Below the pieces are notes generated by a model that saw nothing but the letters and a program-made list of their open reading frames with translations, searched no databases and was not told the DNA's origin. From NCBI GenBank assembly GCA_022563195.1, contig JADFNV010000003.1, forward strand, positions 52,748 to 116,747: a stretch of 64,000 nucleotides of DNA. The letters run 5' to 3'. The DNA is from Pseudomonadota bacterium. GTDB taxonomy: Bacteria; Pseudomonadota; Gammaproteobacteria; Steroidobacterales; Woeseiaceae. Shown here piece after piece: positions 34,680 to 43,785 of this stretch (the first letter of the stretch is position 1; every line of letters starts with the position of its first letter). The position numbers and the translations under genes were made by a program.

Positions 34680-37048
34680 ATTGCTTCCTCGCAGCGAACA
34701 ACGACCGGCTTTAGTTCAATTTCCGGCCCGACACGAAATTCAAGACGCACATCACGAAATCCCGGCCGACTGCCCACCGCAACGTAGGTTCCCGGCCGTA
34801 GAGTCAATTCGTGCGTTGCGAAACTACCGAGTTTACCCACTTGGTAAATCGATACGTCGGTAACATTGTCCGAAACGAATTGTACGGTCAGTGGTGTCGC
34901 TGCGCGCTTGAGCAAACGCGACAGTTCGTCGCGTTGATCGCCAAGTCGCGGTCCGATCCGTGACATCCGCGTGATATCGACAATGAGAACCGTTGCCGAG
35001 TGCATTGTTGATGGCGCGCTCAGACTATCCGGGTCGACGATATAATCGTCGAGGCGCTTATGCAACGCCGTCATTTGCGTCGCCCGCCCAAGACCTTGTT
35101 GCGCAAAAAGCAGGTTGGCATCAATGTCGAGAATGCTCTCATAGGTTTCAATTGCGGTGTCCCATTGCTCGTTTCGCTCCTGCGACTGCGCTTGCCGCTC
35201 AAGCGCCGAGATTTTCTCGAGACGGATACCCTGATCCACCTGTAACAGGCCGTCTGCGGGCTCAGGTGATTCAGGCTTGAGATTTTTGGCCATACGAAAG
35301 GCTGCACGCGCACCTGGAAAATCGCCCTCCGACAATGCCAGCAGTCCCTCGGTCATGCGCTGATCAAATTCCATTTGCCGAATCGTCGCCAGCACTCGAT
35401 CGAGACCTTCCCGCGCGGGTTGCCACTCGGGATCGATATCCACAGCCTCTGCGAAGCTGTGCCGAGCTGCGTCGAGCTCAAGGTTTTTTTCGAATGCAAG
35501 TCCCTTATCGATTAACGACAATACCGTGTCGAGATTCTTGGCGCGACCATATCCGGTTTGGGCGGCCGCGTGGCTCGGGCTTATCGCAACAGCCAACTCG
35601 AAGTGCCGTATTGCCTCGGCCGCGTCTGCGGCATCCAGGGCCGCCTGCGCTGCGGCAAATGTCGTTGCGAAAATCTGGTCAACCTCGACTATTAGTGGCT
35701 CAAGCTTTTCAATCGCCTCACGGTACTTCGTTTTGGCTATCGCGTAGTCCCGAGCAAGATAGGCGGTATCGCCTTCGGCATAGGCGGCCTGTGCCTGCTT
35801 GAATCGCAATCCGCCCCATCGTTGTACGGCGCGTCGCTCAAGTGTGTCCATTTTGGACAGCAGCTCACCAAGAACGATTTCGGTTTCGGCTCGTGCCACG
35901 ACCCGCGCGTCGCGGCCCGCAAGGTCATCGATGTTTTCGGTGAATTGCACCCCCCGCCGTTGCCTGGGATCCTGCGTCGCTTTCACATCAGTTGATGCCG
36001 ATTCGGAGATGGGTTCCACGCTGTCCTGTGTGACGGTCCCCGGCAGCAAAAATATGACACCAAGAAGAACTGCCAATAGTGCGACAAGACCAATACCCAG
36101 CATTCGCGGGCTAATCCCTGAACGCTCGAAGGTCTCGGGGAGTGGAGTCGCTGCGGTGCCCGTAATAGCTGGCCGAATCGCCTCGCTGGCCTCGATGATC
36201 ACTTCTGCTGTCATTTGTCGTTTGCCGGCATATTCGGCCGGTGCCGGCCCTGGTGCGAAACCGGCGGCATCCAGTCCGGCTACAATCGCTTCTGCGTCGG
36301 GACGTCCGCTCGCATCTTTATCGAGCATGTTCGCGACCAATGTCTGCACGGCAGGCGGTATCGGTGTGCCATTCGCCGCCTGCAGCTGTGCCGGCACGAC
36401 ATGCCGGATGTCATTGGCAGTCGAGGCCGATGCATACGGTGAGTACCCTGTAACGAGTTCAAATATAAGGCCACCGAGAGCGAATACATCATCGGCCGGC
36501 TGAGGAAAGGCCCCGGCAAGTCGTTGCGGGCTTGCCGCGATCAGTGATCCGCCATCTGCATCGACTTTGCCGTCCGACGCAACACCGAAGTCGATCAGGA
36601 ACGGCGCACCATTGTGGTCAATCAGAATATTGCTGGCTTTGATATCGCGATGCACGACGCCCTTGCTGTGAGCGTATCGAAGCGCATCAGCGACCAATGC
36701 GATGGGAGGAAGAATGTGCAGCAATGGTGCGCCCGAAAGTGCGCCGATATCGGGCCCATCAATGAATTGCAGGCTGTAGAACGCGCATTGCGGATCGTCA
36801 TTGAATTCGAATACGCGCACGATGTGAGCATGCATCAGGCGAATGCTGGTTTGCCATTCTTTGCGCAAGCCGGCAACGGAATGTCGATCGTCGACGAGAA
36901 TTTTCAACGCGACTTGCGCGTGCGTCATACGGTCTTTCGCAAGCCAGGTAACGGCCGCGCCACCACCGCCGAGCATGCGGACCAGCGTGTAGCGGTTCGC
37001 AAGCTCTGTCCCTTTTTGCAGGTCCTGCATCAGTGGCCGTTCGCTCAT
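34676..37048 (-). CDS. Transmembrane Ser/Thr protein kinase with TPR and PEGA-like end
   Basis: 790 residues. Full Hanks kinase at 20-265: glycine loop MLGGGGAAVTW, ATP lysine 49 in VALKI, HRDIKASN (133-140), LIDFGVAS with Asp153. One helix at about 316-337 (LGIGLVALLAVLLGVIFLLP). Outside it, TPR-like helical repeats (about 400-690) and a C-terminal PEGA-like module (LRPGTYVAVGSRPGFRDVRL). The external part could sense the envelope; kinase targets are probably ligands of the FHA domain in this island. Start and stop both overlap neighbours (ATGA with the lipoprotein gene, TTGA with the PEGA/SUMF1 gene). Confidence 0.92.
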   Translation of the reverse strand: MSERPLMQDLQKGTELANRYTLVRMLGGGGAAVTWLAKDRMTHAQVALKILVDDRHSVAGLRKEWQTSIRLMHAHIVRVFEFNDDPQCAFYSLQFIDGPDIGALSGAPLLHILPPIALVADALRYAHSKGVVHRDIKASNILIDHNGAPFLIDFGVASDGKVDADGGSLIAASPQRLAGAFPQPADDVFALGGLIFELVTGYSPYASASTANDIRHVVPAQLQAANGTPIPPAVQTLVANMLDKDASGRPDAEAIVAGLDAAGFAPGPAPAEYAGKRQMTAEVIIEASEAIRPAITGTAATPLPETFERSGISPRMLGIGLVALLAVLLGVIFLLPGTVTQDSVEPISESASTDVKATQDPRQRRGVQFTENIDDLAGRDARVVARAETEIVLGELLSKMDTLERRAVQRWGGLRFKQAQAAYAEGDTAYLARDYAIAKTKYREAIEKLEPLIVEVDQIFATTFAAAQAALDAADAAEAIRHFELAVAISPSHAAAQTGYGRAKNLDTVLSLIDKGLAFEKNLELDAARHSFAEAVDIDPEWQPAREGLDRVLATIRQMEFDQRMTEGLLALSEGDFPGARAAFRMAKNLKPESPEPADGLLQVDQGIRLEKISALERQAQSQERNEQWDTAIETYESILDIDANLLFAQQGLGRATQMTALHKRLDDYIVDPDSLSAPSTMHSATVLIVDITRMSRIGPRLGDQRDELSRLLKRAATPLTVQFVSDNVTDVSIYQVGKLGSFATHELTLRPGTYVAVGSRPGFRDVRLEFRVGPEIELKPVVVRCEEAI

Positions 37049-38286
37049 CCGGTCGGTTCAGGGACACGCTCCGGTGCGCTGACATCAGCCGAATCGACGA
37101 ATCCGGTTTCAGCCTCGTAGATTTCCTTGAGCAATCGTCGCCAGCTCTCGTACTGTGCGGCGGCCGTGCCAGTGAGGCGACGCGTTTGACCTTCAACAGT
37201 GACGACCATGGGAGCCGCTTCAGCGCCGAAGGACTCCGACAATTCAGCAATTGCCTCGAGGTGCATAGATGCTTCCGAGCGCCGCGAGAATCCTGAGAAT
37301 ATCGTTTCGAATCCCTGCGACAGGCCGATATTTCTCAGGCTGCGGTTGATGTTTCTCGTCTGCCTGCTACCACTTTCTGTATCCACCGCCAATGAACCGG
37401 CGAGCACGACAGCTCCCATCAGTATTTGCATGGTGGAGGCCCGTTTGACCTGGCGATAATTGATCGCTTCCTCGCGCGCCGTCTTGCGCCACGAGTGGTA
37501 GGGAATGGCGATACCGTAGTAGAAATTCGCGTAGTGCTCGTTGAGCGTATCGACGACGAGTCGATCACGCTCACGAATTTGCCGCAGGCGGTCGACGGAT
37601 GGATCATTCTGCGCGGGCAATCGCACTGGCGTGACCAGGCCATCTACATCGGTTGCCAGATGTTCCCCGAAAGCTCGCGGCGACATATCGGCAAAGAATT
37701 GCAACTCCGAAACCTGGCGCACTTGTTGAATGATTTTCGGCGGCAACTGGGCAACATATGCCCGCAGATCGTTTGCAATATCGTTAAAAACCTTCTGGTA
37801 CGGATCCTGACGGCGATCGCGATTCATCGAATACGAAGATATACCCGTCTGTGTGCTGTAATTCCTGCGGTACCATTGCTGCCCTCGTGCATCGCCGACG
37901 GTTATCTGCAACACGATGAACTCACCGTCGGACTCCTTGATCGTGCCACTGATGATTACGTCGGTGTGCGTGTTCCGCGATGGCACCACGCGGACTGCGC
38001 CCCAGTGTCCGGTGCCCTGCAGCGTCGTCTTCAGGTGATAGGCAAGGTAGCGCGACTCGGCCGACCGAATTTCTTCGAAAATTCCGGAATCCGCAGAATC
38101 ATTTTTGCTCGGGACACCTTCTTTAAAATGGATGATGCCAATATCGAGCAGCAACGCTTCATCAGGTGGCGCTTGCGCCATGATTAACTCAGTTTCCTGG
38201 GCCGTAACAACCTCATTGACCGAGCAACCTGATAATGCAAGAGAGGTCAAAATCAATAACAGCGATGTCCCTTTCATCGTACGCAC
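37045..38286 (-). CDS. Lipoprotein of unknown function (413 aa)
   Basis: Start GTG at 38286 is favoured by AGGAAG five bases upstream; an ATG three codons later is the alternative. The signal ends in a lipobox LALSGC. The mature protein has a curli-assembly-like or TolB-N-like first part (DIGIIHFKEGVP, DVIISGTIKESDGEFIVLQI) and a later hydrophobic segment QILMGAVVLAGSLAV (about 300). There is no cysteine pair and no known catalytic motif. It lies first before the kinase with ATGA overlap, so it is probably a periplasmic partner or input module of that kinase. Confidence 0.75.
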   Translation of the reverse strand: MRTMKGTSLLLILTSLALSGCSVNEVVTAQETELIMAQAPPDEALLLDIGIIHFKEGVPSKNDSADSGIFEEIRSAESRYLAYHLKTTLQGTGHWGAVRVVPSRNTHTDVIISGTIKESDGEFIVLQITVGDARGQQWYRRNYSTQTGISSYSMNRDRRQDPYQKVFNDIANDLRAYVAQLPPKIIQQVRQVSELQFFADMSPRAFGEHLATDVDGLVTPVRLPAQNDPSVDRLRQIRERDRLVVDTLNEHYANFYYGIAIPYHSWRKTAREEAINYRQVKRASTMQILMGAVVLAGSLAVDTESGSRQTRNINRSLRNIGLSQGFETIFSGFSRRSEASMHLEAIAELSESFGAEAAPMVVTVEGQTRRLTGTAAAQYESWRRLLKEIYEAETGFVDSADVSAPERVPEPTG

Positions 38287-38334
38287 TTTAGCTTCCTTTA
38301 GACCTTGGATGGGCCCTTAATATTCATAGGTCTT

Positions 38335-39366
38335 TTATAGGCCCTTATATTTCCGGTACTCCTCCCAGAGGCGATCACGCAAATCCGGATCTTCTTCCAC
38401 CAGCGCAGCTTCGCGAAGCTGCCGCGCAATAATGTCGTCATCAGCCATGATCGAAACATCCTGCGGCGTACGTTCACTAATCTCCTCTTGAGACATAGCA
38501 TCGATCGGCGATTGCCGTCTTGACCCGGTATTGGCAATAATAATCGACCCACCTGCGCCGGCCGCTTGCTGACCCAGACTGACGCTGCCGCCGCTGCCCG
38601 CAGCGCCACTGCCGAATCCTTCTGTATTTCGTCCCACGGAGGATATTACGCGTTGCTCCTCCATCAGTACTTTGTCAAATCCACCAACGGCCTCATCGAG
38701 CTCTTTGCCAAGCCGTTCCGCTCTTTGTGCAGCACTTTCCTCCGGAAACTGACCGACGCTGCCTGCGCCGCCCGTGCCCGTGGAACCACCGCTCTCGGCC
38801 TCGCTGTTGCTGTTCGCAGATGACCCACCGCCGATACACTCGCCGGCCTGGCCCATGCCGCCGATGCCGCCTGGCAGAGCGCCAGTCTCACCGCAATCGC
38901 CGTTTGAATCGCCGTCGCCATCATTCTCCGATGCTTCACCCGCGCTAGTGGCTTCCTCGCCAGCACCGCCTGCACCACCGCTATCCGGCATCGGTGGCAC
39001 ACCCATTGGATCATCGCCTGGGAAACTACCGATATCGCCACTCGAGCCATCACCGCCATCACCAGAACTGCCTGTTGCGCCACTATCAGAGCCACCCGGC
39101 ATCCCACCACCTGATTGCCCACCGCCTGACTCTCCGCCGCCTGACTGCCCGCCTCCGGATTGGCCGCCGCCGGATTGGCCGCCGCCTCCAGGAGGCGAAG
39201 GCGGAGATGGCATTCCACCGCCTGATGGCGGCGGCGGCATGCCGACGCCACCCGGGGGGGTCTGCACTTCCGTTTTGCAAGCACTCGCAAGCAATGCTGT
39301 CAATGCGAGTACCGATAGCGGTTTGATCCAGTAACTTACGTTTTTCACAAGCTGACTGAGCTTCAT
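38335..39366 (-). CDS. Gly/Ser-rich repeat lipoprotein (343 aa)
   Basis: Start ATG with AGGA four bases upstream. Signal peptide ends in a lipobox LLASAC. After it comes a low-complexity part: Pro/Gly block, then GGGQS-type repeats (about 60-90), then Gly/Ser/Asp-rich sequence to about 215 with three isolated cysteines (DCGETG, ECIGGG). The last 130 residues are normal and helical (ERLGKELDEAVGGFDKVL, DPDLRDRLWEEYRKYK). This looks like a long flexible tether with a small C-terminal domain, spanning periplasm. The opposite strand shows a long Pro-rich ORF that is only the antisense of this bias. Confidence 0.7.
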   Translation of the reverse strand: MKLSQLVKNVSYWIKPLSVLALTALLASACKTEVQTPPGGVGMPPPPSGGGMPSPPSPPGGGGQSGGGQSGGGQSGGGESGGGQSGGGMPGGSDSGATGSSGDGGDGSSGDIGSFPGDDPMGVPPMPDSGGAGGAGEEATSAGEASENDGDGDSNGDCGETGALPGGIGGMGQAGECIGGGSSANSNSEAESGGSTGTGGAGSVGQFPEESAAQRAERLGKELDEAVGGFDKVLMEEQRVISSVGRNTEGFGSGAAGSGGSVSLGQQAAGAGGSIIIANTGSRRQSPIDAMSQEEISERTPQDVSIMADDDIIARQLREAALVEEDPDLRDRLWEEYRKYKGL

Positions 39367-39606
39367 TGTCCTGGCCCTCTATGTTGCGAGGTGCGGCAAG
39401 CCGCGGCTGTTACGAGCACCGTTCATCTGGGTTTGAGCGGTAAAACCGGGTTTGAGTTCCATCGGAATCAATCCCGCAGAACGACCAAATCATGGCTACC
39501 CACCAACCCTGACGATAATACGTGCCCGGGATGCGATCAACACCCCCTGCCACTACTCAACGCTGCCGGCACCCCTGGCGTTGACAGAATTGCAATATGT
39601 CATTTC
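39367..39606. promoter_or_regulatory. Gap between the two halves of the kinase island
   Basis: 240 bp without a gene on either strand. It is the only long gap inside the minus-strand island, so it probably holds the promoter for the lipoprotein-kinase-channel operon and the end of the glpK-kinase-phosphatase transcript. No strong hairpin with T-run and no clear -35/-10 box was found. Confidence 0.4.
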
Positions 39607-40461
39607 CTAATCAGTCTCAATGTCCAGTTTATCGGCTCTACGGCCCGGTTTGCGGTACAGGATCAGCGACAAATCGTCTGGTTTGCTTGGTTGCTCAGAA
39701 GATGTTCCGGCCATGCGCCGCCTGGCGAGCCCTATAACAGCGCTGGCCGCAGCATCGATCGAGCCAATCCTAATGCGCTCAATAATTTCTTCCACATGCA
39801 CATTGTCCATTAGCCCGTCGCTGGCAATCATCACGGTATCGCGCGGCTTGAGCCCGACCTCGGTGCCCACATCGATACGCATGTCTCTCGTGCCAAGAAA
39901 ATTGGAAACCAGGTGGCGCTCGGCATGGTGCAATGCCTCATGCTGATCGAGAAATCCTGCTTCGACCGCAAATCCAGTCGGAGAATGCACTTGTGTATGA
40001 AATTTCAGGCGGCCGCGATTGCCGACAATCATCGCCTCCGAATCGCCTATCTGGTACGCACGGACATTCAGGCCCTCAATCGCAATAACAGTCAATGTCG
40101 TTGCGGCGCCATTGACCACGTTCTGCACAGCGACATTCGCTGCCTCTATGCCGTCAAGGATCGCGGTGCGTAAGAGCACCGACTCTACCATCGGCGATTG
40201 CAAGGATTTCGCAAGTGTCGTTACGGCAGTGAGTGACGCCCGCTTGCCCGCAGGCAGTCCGCCAGCACCGTCTGCAACGACAAGGACCGCAGATTGCGAA
40301 CCGCACGAGATGATGGCCACCGTATCTTCGTTTTCAGTATCCTTGTCCGGCGATCGGCAGGTGTAAGCGACGAACTCTCCGCCGCCGACAGTACCACGTT
40401 GCCGATCGGGCGAACTGGTGTCGTCAAGCAGCAATATGTCAACATTTAGCGTCACTATCAT
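39607..40461 (-). CDS. PP2C-family protein phosphatase
   Basis: 284 residues. PPM/PP2C fold with metal-binding aspartates in NEDTVAI, VVADGAGGLPAGKRAS, MIASDGLMDNV and the late DDLSLIL. It is expected to remove phosphate from Ser/Thr residues with two Mn or Mg ions. Between the usual motifs the segment lengths are normal; no membrane helix. It starts 12 bp after the zinc-ribbon kinase stop, a kinase-phosphatase pair. It may also reset the FHA targets of the membrane kinase. Confidence 0.9.
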   Translation of the reverse strand: MIVTLNVDILLLDDTSSPDRQRGTVGGGEFVAYTCRSPDKDTENEDTVAIISCGSQSAVLVVADGAGGLPAGKRASLTAVTTLAKSLQSPMVESVLLRTAILDGIEAANVAVQNVVNGAATTLTVIAIEGLNVRAYQIGDSEAMIVGNRGRLKFHTQVHSPTGFAVEAGFLDQHEALHHAERHLVSNFLGTRDMRIDVGTEVGLKPRDTVMIASDGLMDNVHVEEIIERIRIGSIDAAASAVIGLARRRMAGTSSEQPSKPDDLSLILYRKPGRRADKLDIETD

Positions 40462-40473
40462 TCCGCCGCGGCG

Positions 40474-41769
40474 CTACGCGCGCCGCACTGGCTCCCGACA
40501 CCAACCGCAATAATTCCAGAAATCTTTCGCGACGCCCCATCGACAAGCTTTGCATGCGTGTTTATCGCCCGTGATTTTCCACGGTCTGCGCACCTTGGTC
40601 CGGCACCATGGACAATAGCGCATGAACGGAATCAGTGGACCGCGACATCGTTGTTTGCTGCATCGCGACTGATACCGCTTGTCAGGATAACGGCGACTGG
40701 TTGCCACGACGAATCCGGGACCGTAGCACCACGGGCAATAGTCCCAGTCGTTTTTGACCCCACGTTCGCAGCGCGGGCAGGTGGAAGACAATGCCGATTC
40801 CGAGCCGCGTGCCGGATTGCCAAAACCACACCAGGGACAGGCCTGCATACTCTCGGCTACTGGTCCTTCACAGCGACGGCACTGATGTCGCGTGTCGAGC
40901 ACCTTGCGGTACCGGCGCTGAAATTCTCGCCACTGCAGCTGCCGCCATGACGATCCATTGCGATTGCCATTTTTTGCGCCGGACCGTTTTTGCTTGCGCG
41001 CATGACTCTGCGATCGCTCGAATGCGGCCTGCATCTGCATCGCATTGCGGTAACGTTTCGTCGGGTCCAGTTGAATGGCCTTCCTGAGCATGGCAACAAA
41101 TTCCGGGCGCGCGCGCGATAACAGGCGATCGTGGCCGAGCATGGGCCAGGCGAAAGGCCATTCCGGCAACTTGCCCGAAAACAATCTGTAGAGCACCAGG
41201 CCCAGGGAAAACACATCGGATTGAAACTTCGGCCGGCCCATGGCCTGCTCGGGTGCAATGTAATCAATGGTGCCGGATCCGGATGCCTTGATCGTGCGCA
41301 GGCTGATTTTGGCGAAGCCGAAATCCGCAAGCTTGAGCCGATTGCCTGGGAACAGGATGAAGTTCTCGGGCTTGATGTCGCAATGGATGATCTTGCGCTC
41401 GTGCGCATGGGCCAGGGCCGCCAGCGCCTGCGCCGCGAGATCAATCGCACGTGCGTTTGAGGTCCTGCGTTCAATTCGATTGGCGAGTGATTCGCCACCG
41501 AGTTCCATTGCAATGACGAAACGGTCATCGATGTAACTTGCGTTGAGTACCGGCAAGATATTCGGATGGTTGAGCTTGGTCGCGACCTGCACTTCGTGCA
41601 GGAACTCCTCATGCCCATTGTAGTCGCCTGATTTCGGAATCTTCAGCGCGACTCGCATCTTGTGAATAGTATCGTAGGCACGATAGACGTCGGCGAGTGG
41701 ACCAGACGCAATGCGGCCGAGGATGTTGTATTTGCCGATTTTCTGTCGCGCTTTGAGTAAAGTTGTCAC
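40474..41769 (-). CDS. Ser/Thr kinase with C-terminal zinc-ribbon array
   Basis: 431 residues from the GTG at 41769, one base after the glpK stop; the longer frame from TTG 41805 would overlap glpK. Kinase domain about 12-250: VALKIPK, IIHCDIKPENF (Cys instead of Arg before the Asp, thus a non-RD kinase), LADFGFAK. No membrane helix. The C-terminus (about 290-431) has four CxxC...CPWC zinc-ribbon-like units: CRRC/CPWC, CPRC/CPWC, a CSKQRC/CPWC unit and CKAC/CGWC. Such zinc ribbons occur on kinases next to vWA and PP2C proteins in the TerY-P type triads. Here a PP2C gene follows and vWA genes lie 10 kb away in the same direction. Confidence 0.88.
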   Translation of the reverse strand: MTTLLKARQKIGKYNILGRIASGPLADVYRAYDTIHKMRVALKIPKSGDYNGHEEFLHEVQVATKLNHPNILPVLNASYIDDRFVIAMELGGESLANRIERRTSNARAIDLAAQALAALAHAHERKIIHCDIKPENFILFPGNRLKLADFGFAKISLRTIKASGSGTIDYIAPEQAMGRPKFQSDVFSLGLVLYRLFSGKLPEWPFAWPMLGHDRLLSRARPEFVAMLRKAIQLDPTKRYRNAMQMQAAFERSQSHARKQKRSGAKNGNRNGSSWRQLQWREFQRRYRKVLDTRHQCRRCEGPVAESMQACPWCGFGNPARGSESALSSTCPRCERGVKNDWDYCPWCYGPGFVVATSRRYPDKRYQSRCSKQRCRGPLIPFMRYCPWCRTKVRRPWKITGDKHACKACRWGVAKDFWNYCGWCREPVRRA

Positions 41770-41770
41770 T

Positions 41771-43261
41771 TCAGAATTTGTTCCCTCGCACCTGCGCGAC
41801 AGCAACGTTCCAGCCCGCCAGCAAGCGATCGCGCTGGTCGGATTTCATCGCCGGCTCGAACACGACATCGCTTCGCCATTGCTGCGCAATATGCTCAAGC
41901 GAGGCAAAGACGCCGCTGTAATAACCCGCAAGATAAGCCGCGCCGAGCACTGTCGATTCGACGTTTTCCGGGCGCTCGACAGGAATGTCGAGAATATCGG
42001 CAAGGAATTGCAGGAACCAGTTGTTCGCCACCATACCGCCGTCCACGCGAATAATCGACGGCGCGATACCGTCGTCGGCCATTGCATCAATCAGGTCCCT
42101 GGTCTGAAACGCGACGGACTGCAGTGTGGCCGTAATGATCTGATCGCGCCCGCTACCGCGCGTCAGCCCAAAAATCCCACCGCGCGCATGCGGATCCCAG
42201 TACGGTGCGCCCAATCCCGCGAATGCCGGCACGACATAAACGTCGTCAACAACGCCCGTCGCCTTCGCAATTTCTTCGGACTGTGGGGCCGCATCAATAA
42301 TTCCGAGCTCGTCACGCAACCACTGCATGGCCGAACCGGCCACAAACACGCTGCCTTCGAGTCCGTAATTCACCTTGCCATCCAATCGGCTAGCGATCGT
42401 CGTCAGCAGCTGATGGTTAGATGTCAACGCTTTGTCAGTCGTGTTCGCGATGACAAAACAGCCTGTCCCAAAAGTGCTTTTGGTCATGCCGTAGTCAAAT
42501 CCTGCCTGACCGATCAATGCAGCCTGCTGGTCGCCCGCCATGCCGAGAACAGGCGCAACCACGGCGAGTGTCGCGTCAGTGGCTGCGCCGAAATCAGCGG
42601 CGCAGTCCCGAACACTCGGCAACAATTCGCGCGGAACGTTAAAGAGTTTCAACAGCTCATCGTCCCATTCCTGACGGTGAATATTGAATAGCATTGTCCG
42701 TGATGCATTAGTCGCGTCGGTCGCATGTACGTGACCACCGGTCAGGCGCCACAACAGGAAACAATCGACGGTGCCGAACGCAAGCTTGCCGCGTTCAGCC
42801 TGTTCGCGCGCGCCGGGAACCATGTCGAGGATCCAGGCGATCTTGGTCGCTGAAAAATACGGATCAAGTCGCAAGCCTGTCTTTTTGCTGACCAGCGACT
42901 CGGCGCCATCGGCCTGCAACGCCTCGCACATCGATGCCGTACGCCGATCCTGCCAAACGATCGCGTTGTGCACGCACTGTCCGGTCTCCCGATCCCACAC
43001 CAGAGTCGTTTCGCGTTGATTCGTGATTCCAATCGCCGAAATGTCGGTAGCGGTCGCTCCCGCCTTTTGCAAGGCCTGGCGGACGACAGCTCGCACCGAG
43101 TCCCAGATCTCCTCGGGATCATGTTCTACCCATCCCGGTTGTGGAAAGTGTTGCGGGAACTCCTGCTGAGCGCCGCACACTACGTTCGCCGAATGATCGT
43201 AGATTACGGCACGAGAGCTGCTCGTACCCTGGTCGATGGCCAGCAAAAAACGCGCGCTCAT
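41771..43261 (-). CDS. glpK: Glycerol kinase
   Basis: 496 residues. ATP-dependent phosphorylation of glycerol to glycerol 3-phosphate. FGGY-family motifs are clear: AIDQGTSSSRA near the start, GITNQRETTLVWD, GTVDCFLLWRLTGG, GLGAPYWDPHARG and the late DGGMVANNWFLQFLAD. Length is standard. It begins in the ATGA overlap with the thioesterase gene. glpF is absent here, and glpD is in a different operon with proBA, so glycerol use is not organised as a regulon cluster. Confidence 0.96.
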   Translation of the reverse strand: MSARFLLAIDQGTSSSRAVIYDHSANVVCGAQQEFPQHFPQPGWVEHDPEEIWDSVRAVVRQALQKAGATATDISAIGITNQRETTLVWDRETGQCVHNAIVWQDRRTASMCEALQADGAESLVSKKTGLRLDPYFSATKIAWILDMVPGAREQAERGKLAFGTVDCFLLWRLTGGHVHATDATNASRTMLFNIHRQEWDDELLKLFNVPRELLPSVRDCAADFGAATDATLAVVAPVLGMAGDQQAALIGQAGFDYGMTKSTFGTGCFVIANTTDKALTSNHQLLTTIASRLDGKVNYGLEGSVFVAGSAMQWLRDELGIIDAAPQSEEIAKATGVVDDVYVVPAFAGLGAPYWDPHARGGIFGLTRGSGRDQIITATLQSVAFQTRDLIDAMADDGIAPSIIRVDGGMVANNWFLQFLADILDIPVERPENVESTVLGAAYLAGYYSGVFASLEHIAQQWRSDVVFEPAMKSDQRDRLLAGWNVAVAQVRGNKF

Positions 43262-43773
43262 CGGTAATTCGTCCCTGCCGAAAAAAGTGGCTTGGCCACA
43301 CTCATCGTGCGGCCGGCATCTTCAGGATACGACCTGTCACCCTGTTCTTCGACGACTTGGCGAATCGCATCCAGAATTTTCGCCGGCCACGGCGCAACAC
43401 GGCGAGTCGACATGTTCACGTGCAGATTCATCCACTCGGCAGTGGCCGCGACGTATCCGTCCTCGGCGTGGTACATGCGTTGAAATTGATGAATGCGCTT
43501 CTCGTCATACGCGAGGATCTGTGCCGTTACGATGAACGCGTCATTGACCTGGAGCTCTCGTCGATAGAGCAGATGTGACTCAACAGCGAACGTCGAGCTA
43601 CCCTGCGTCTGGATGTGTTCGTCCGTAATGCCGAAGCGCGCCCATAAAGCGTCGATGCCATGGTCAAACGCGAGCACGTAGTACGCGACGTTCATATGGC
43701 CATTGATGTCTATCCATTCGGGCAACACTGTGCCCCGACTGACCTCTATGCCCAACATGTCCGCCGCGTCCAT
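43258..43773 (-). CDS. Hot-dog acyl-CoA thioesterase
   Basis: 171 residues. 4HBT-type hot-dog fold with the catalytic-region signature PEWIDINGHMNVAYYVLAFD (Asp/Asn-Gly-His-Met-Asn) and FAVESHLLYRRELQVND. Closest by memory to betainyl-CoA thioesterase-like proteins, but the substrate is not fixed by sequence. Placed 12 bp after the acetoacetyl-CoA synthetase stop and overlapping glpK by ATGA, so acyl-CoA turnover is the likely theme. Confidence 0.85.
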   Translation of the reverse strand: MDAADMLGIEVSRGTVLPEWIDINGHMNVAYYVLAFDHGIDALWARFGITDEHIQTQGSSTFAVESHLLYRRELQVNDAFIVTAQILAYDEKRIHQFQRMYHAEDGYVAATAEWMNLHVNMSTRRVAPWPAKILDAIRQVVEEQGDRSYPEDAGRTMSVAKPLFSAGTNYR

Positions 43774-43785
43774 CAGGAATGCTTC

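Noticed and set aside
39060..39240. CRISPR-like or satellite repeat
   Set aside because: The short repeated units are codons for GGGQS-type peptide repeats in a lipoprotein; there are no spacers of constant length.
38774..39334. 186-codon Pro/Ser-rich ORF on the plus strand
   Set aside because: It is the antisense of the Gly/Ser-rich lipoprotein; Gly codons read as Pro in reverse. No signal or ribosome-binding site supports it.
34676..41769. Type VI secretion phosphorylation module (PpkA, PppA, Fha)
   Set aside because: Kinase, phosphatase and FHA are present, but no Tss core gene, VgrG, Hcp or ClpV is in the window.
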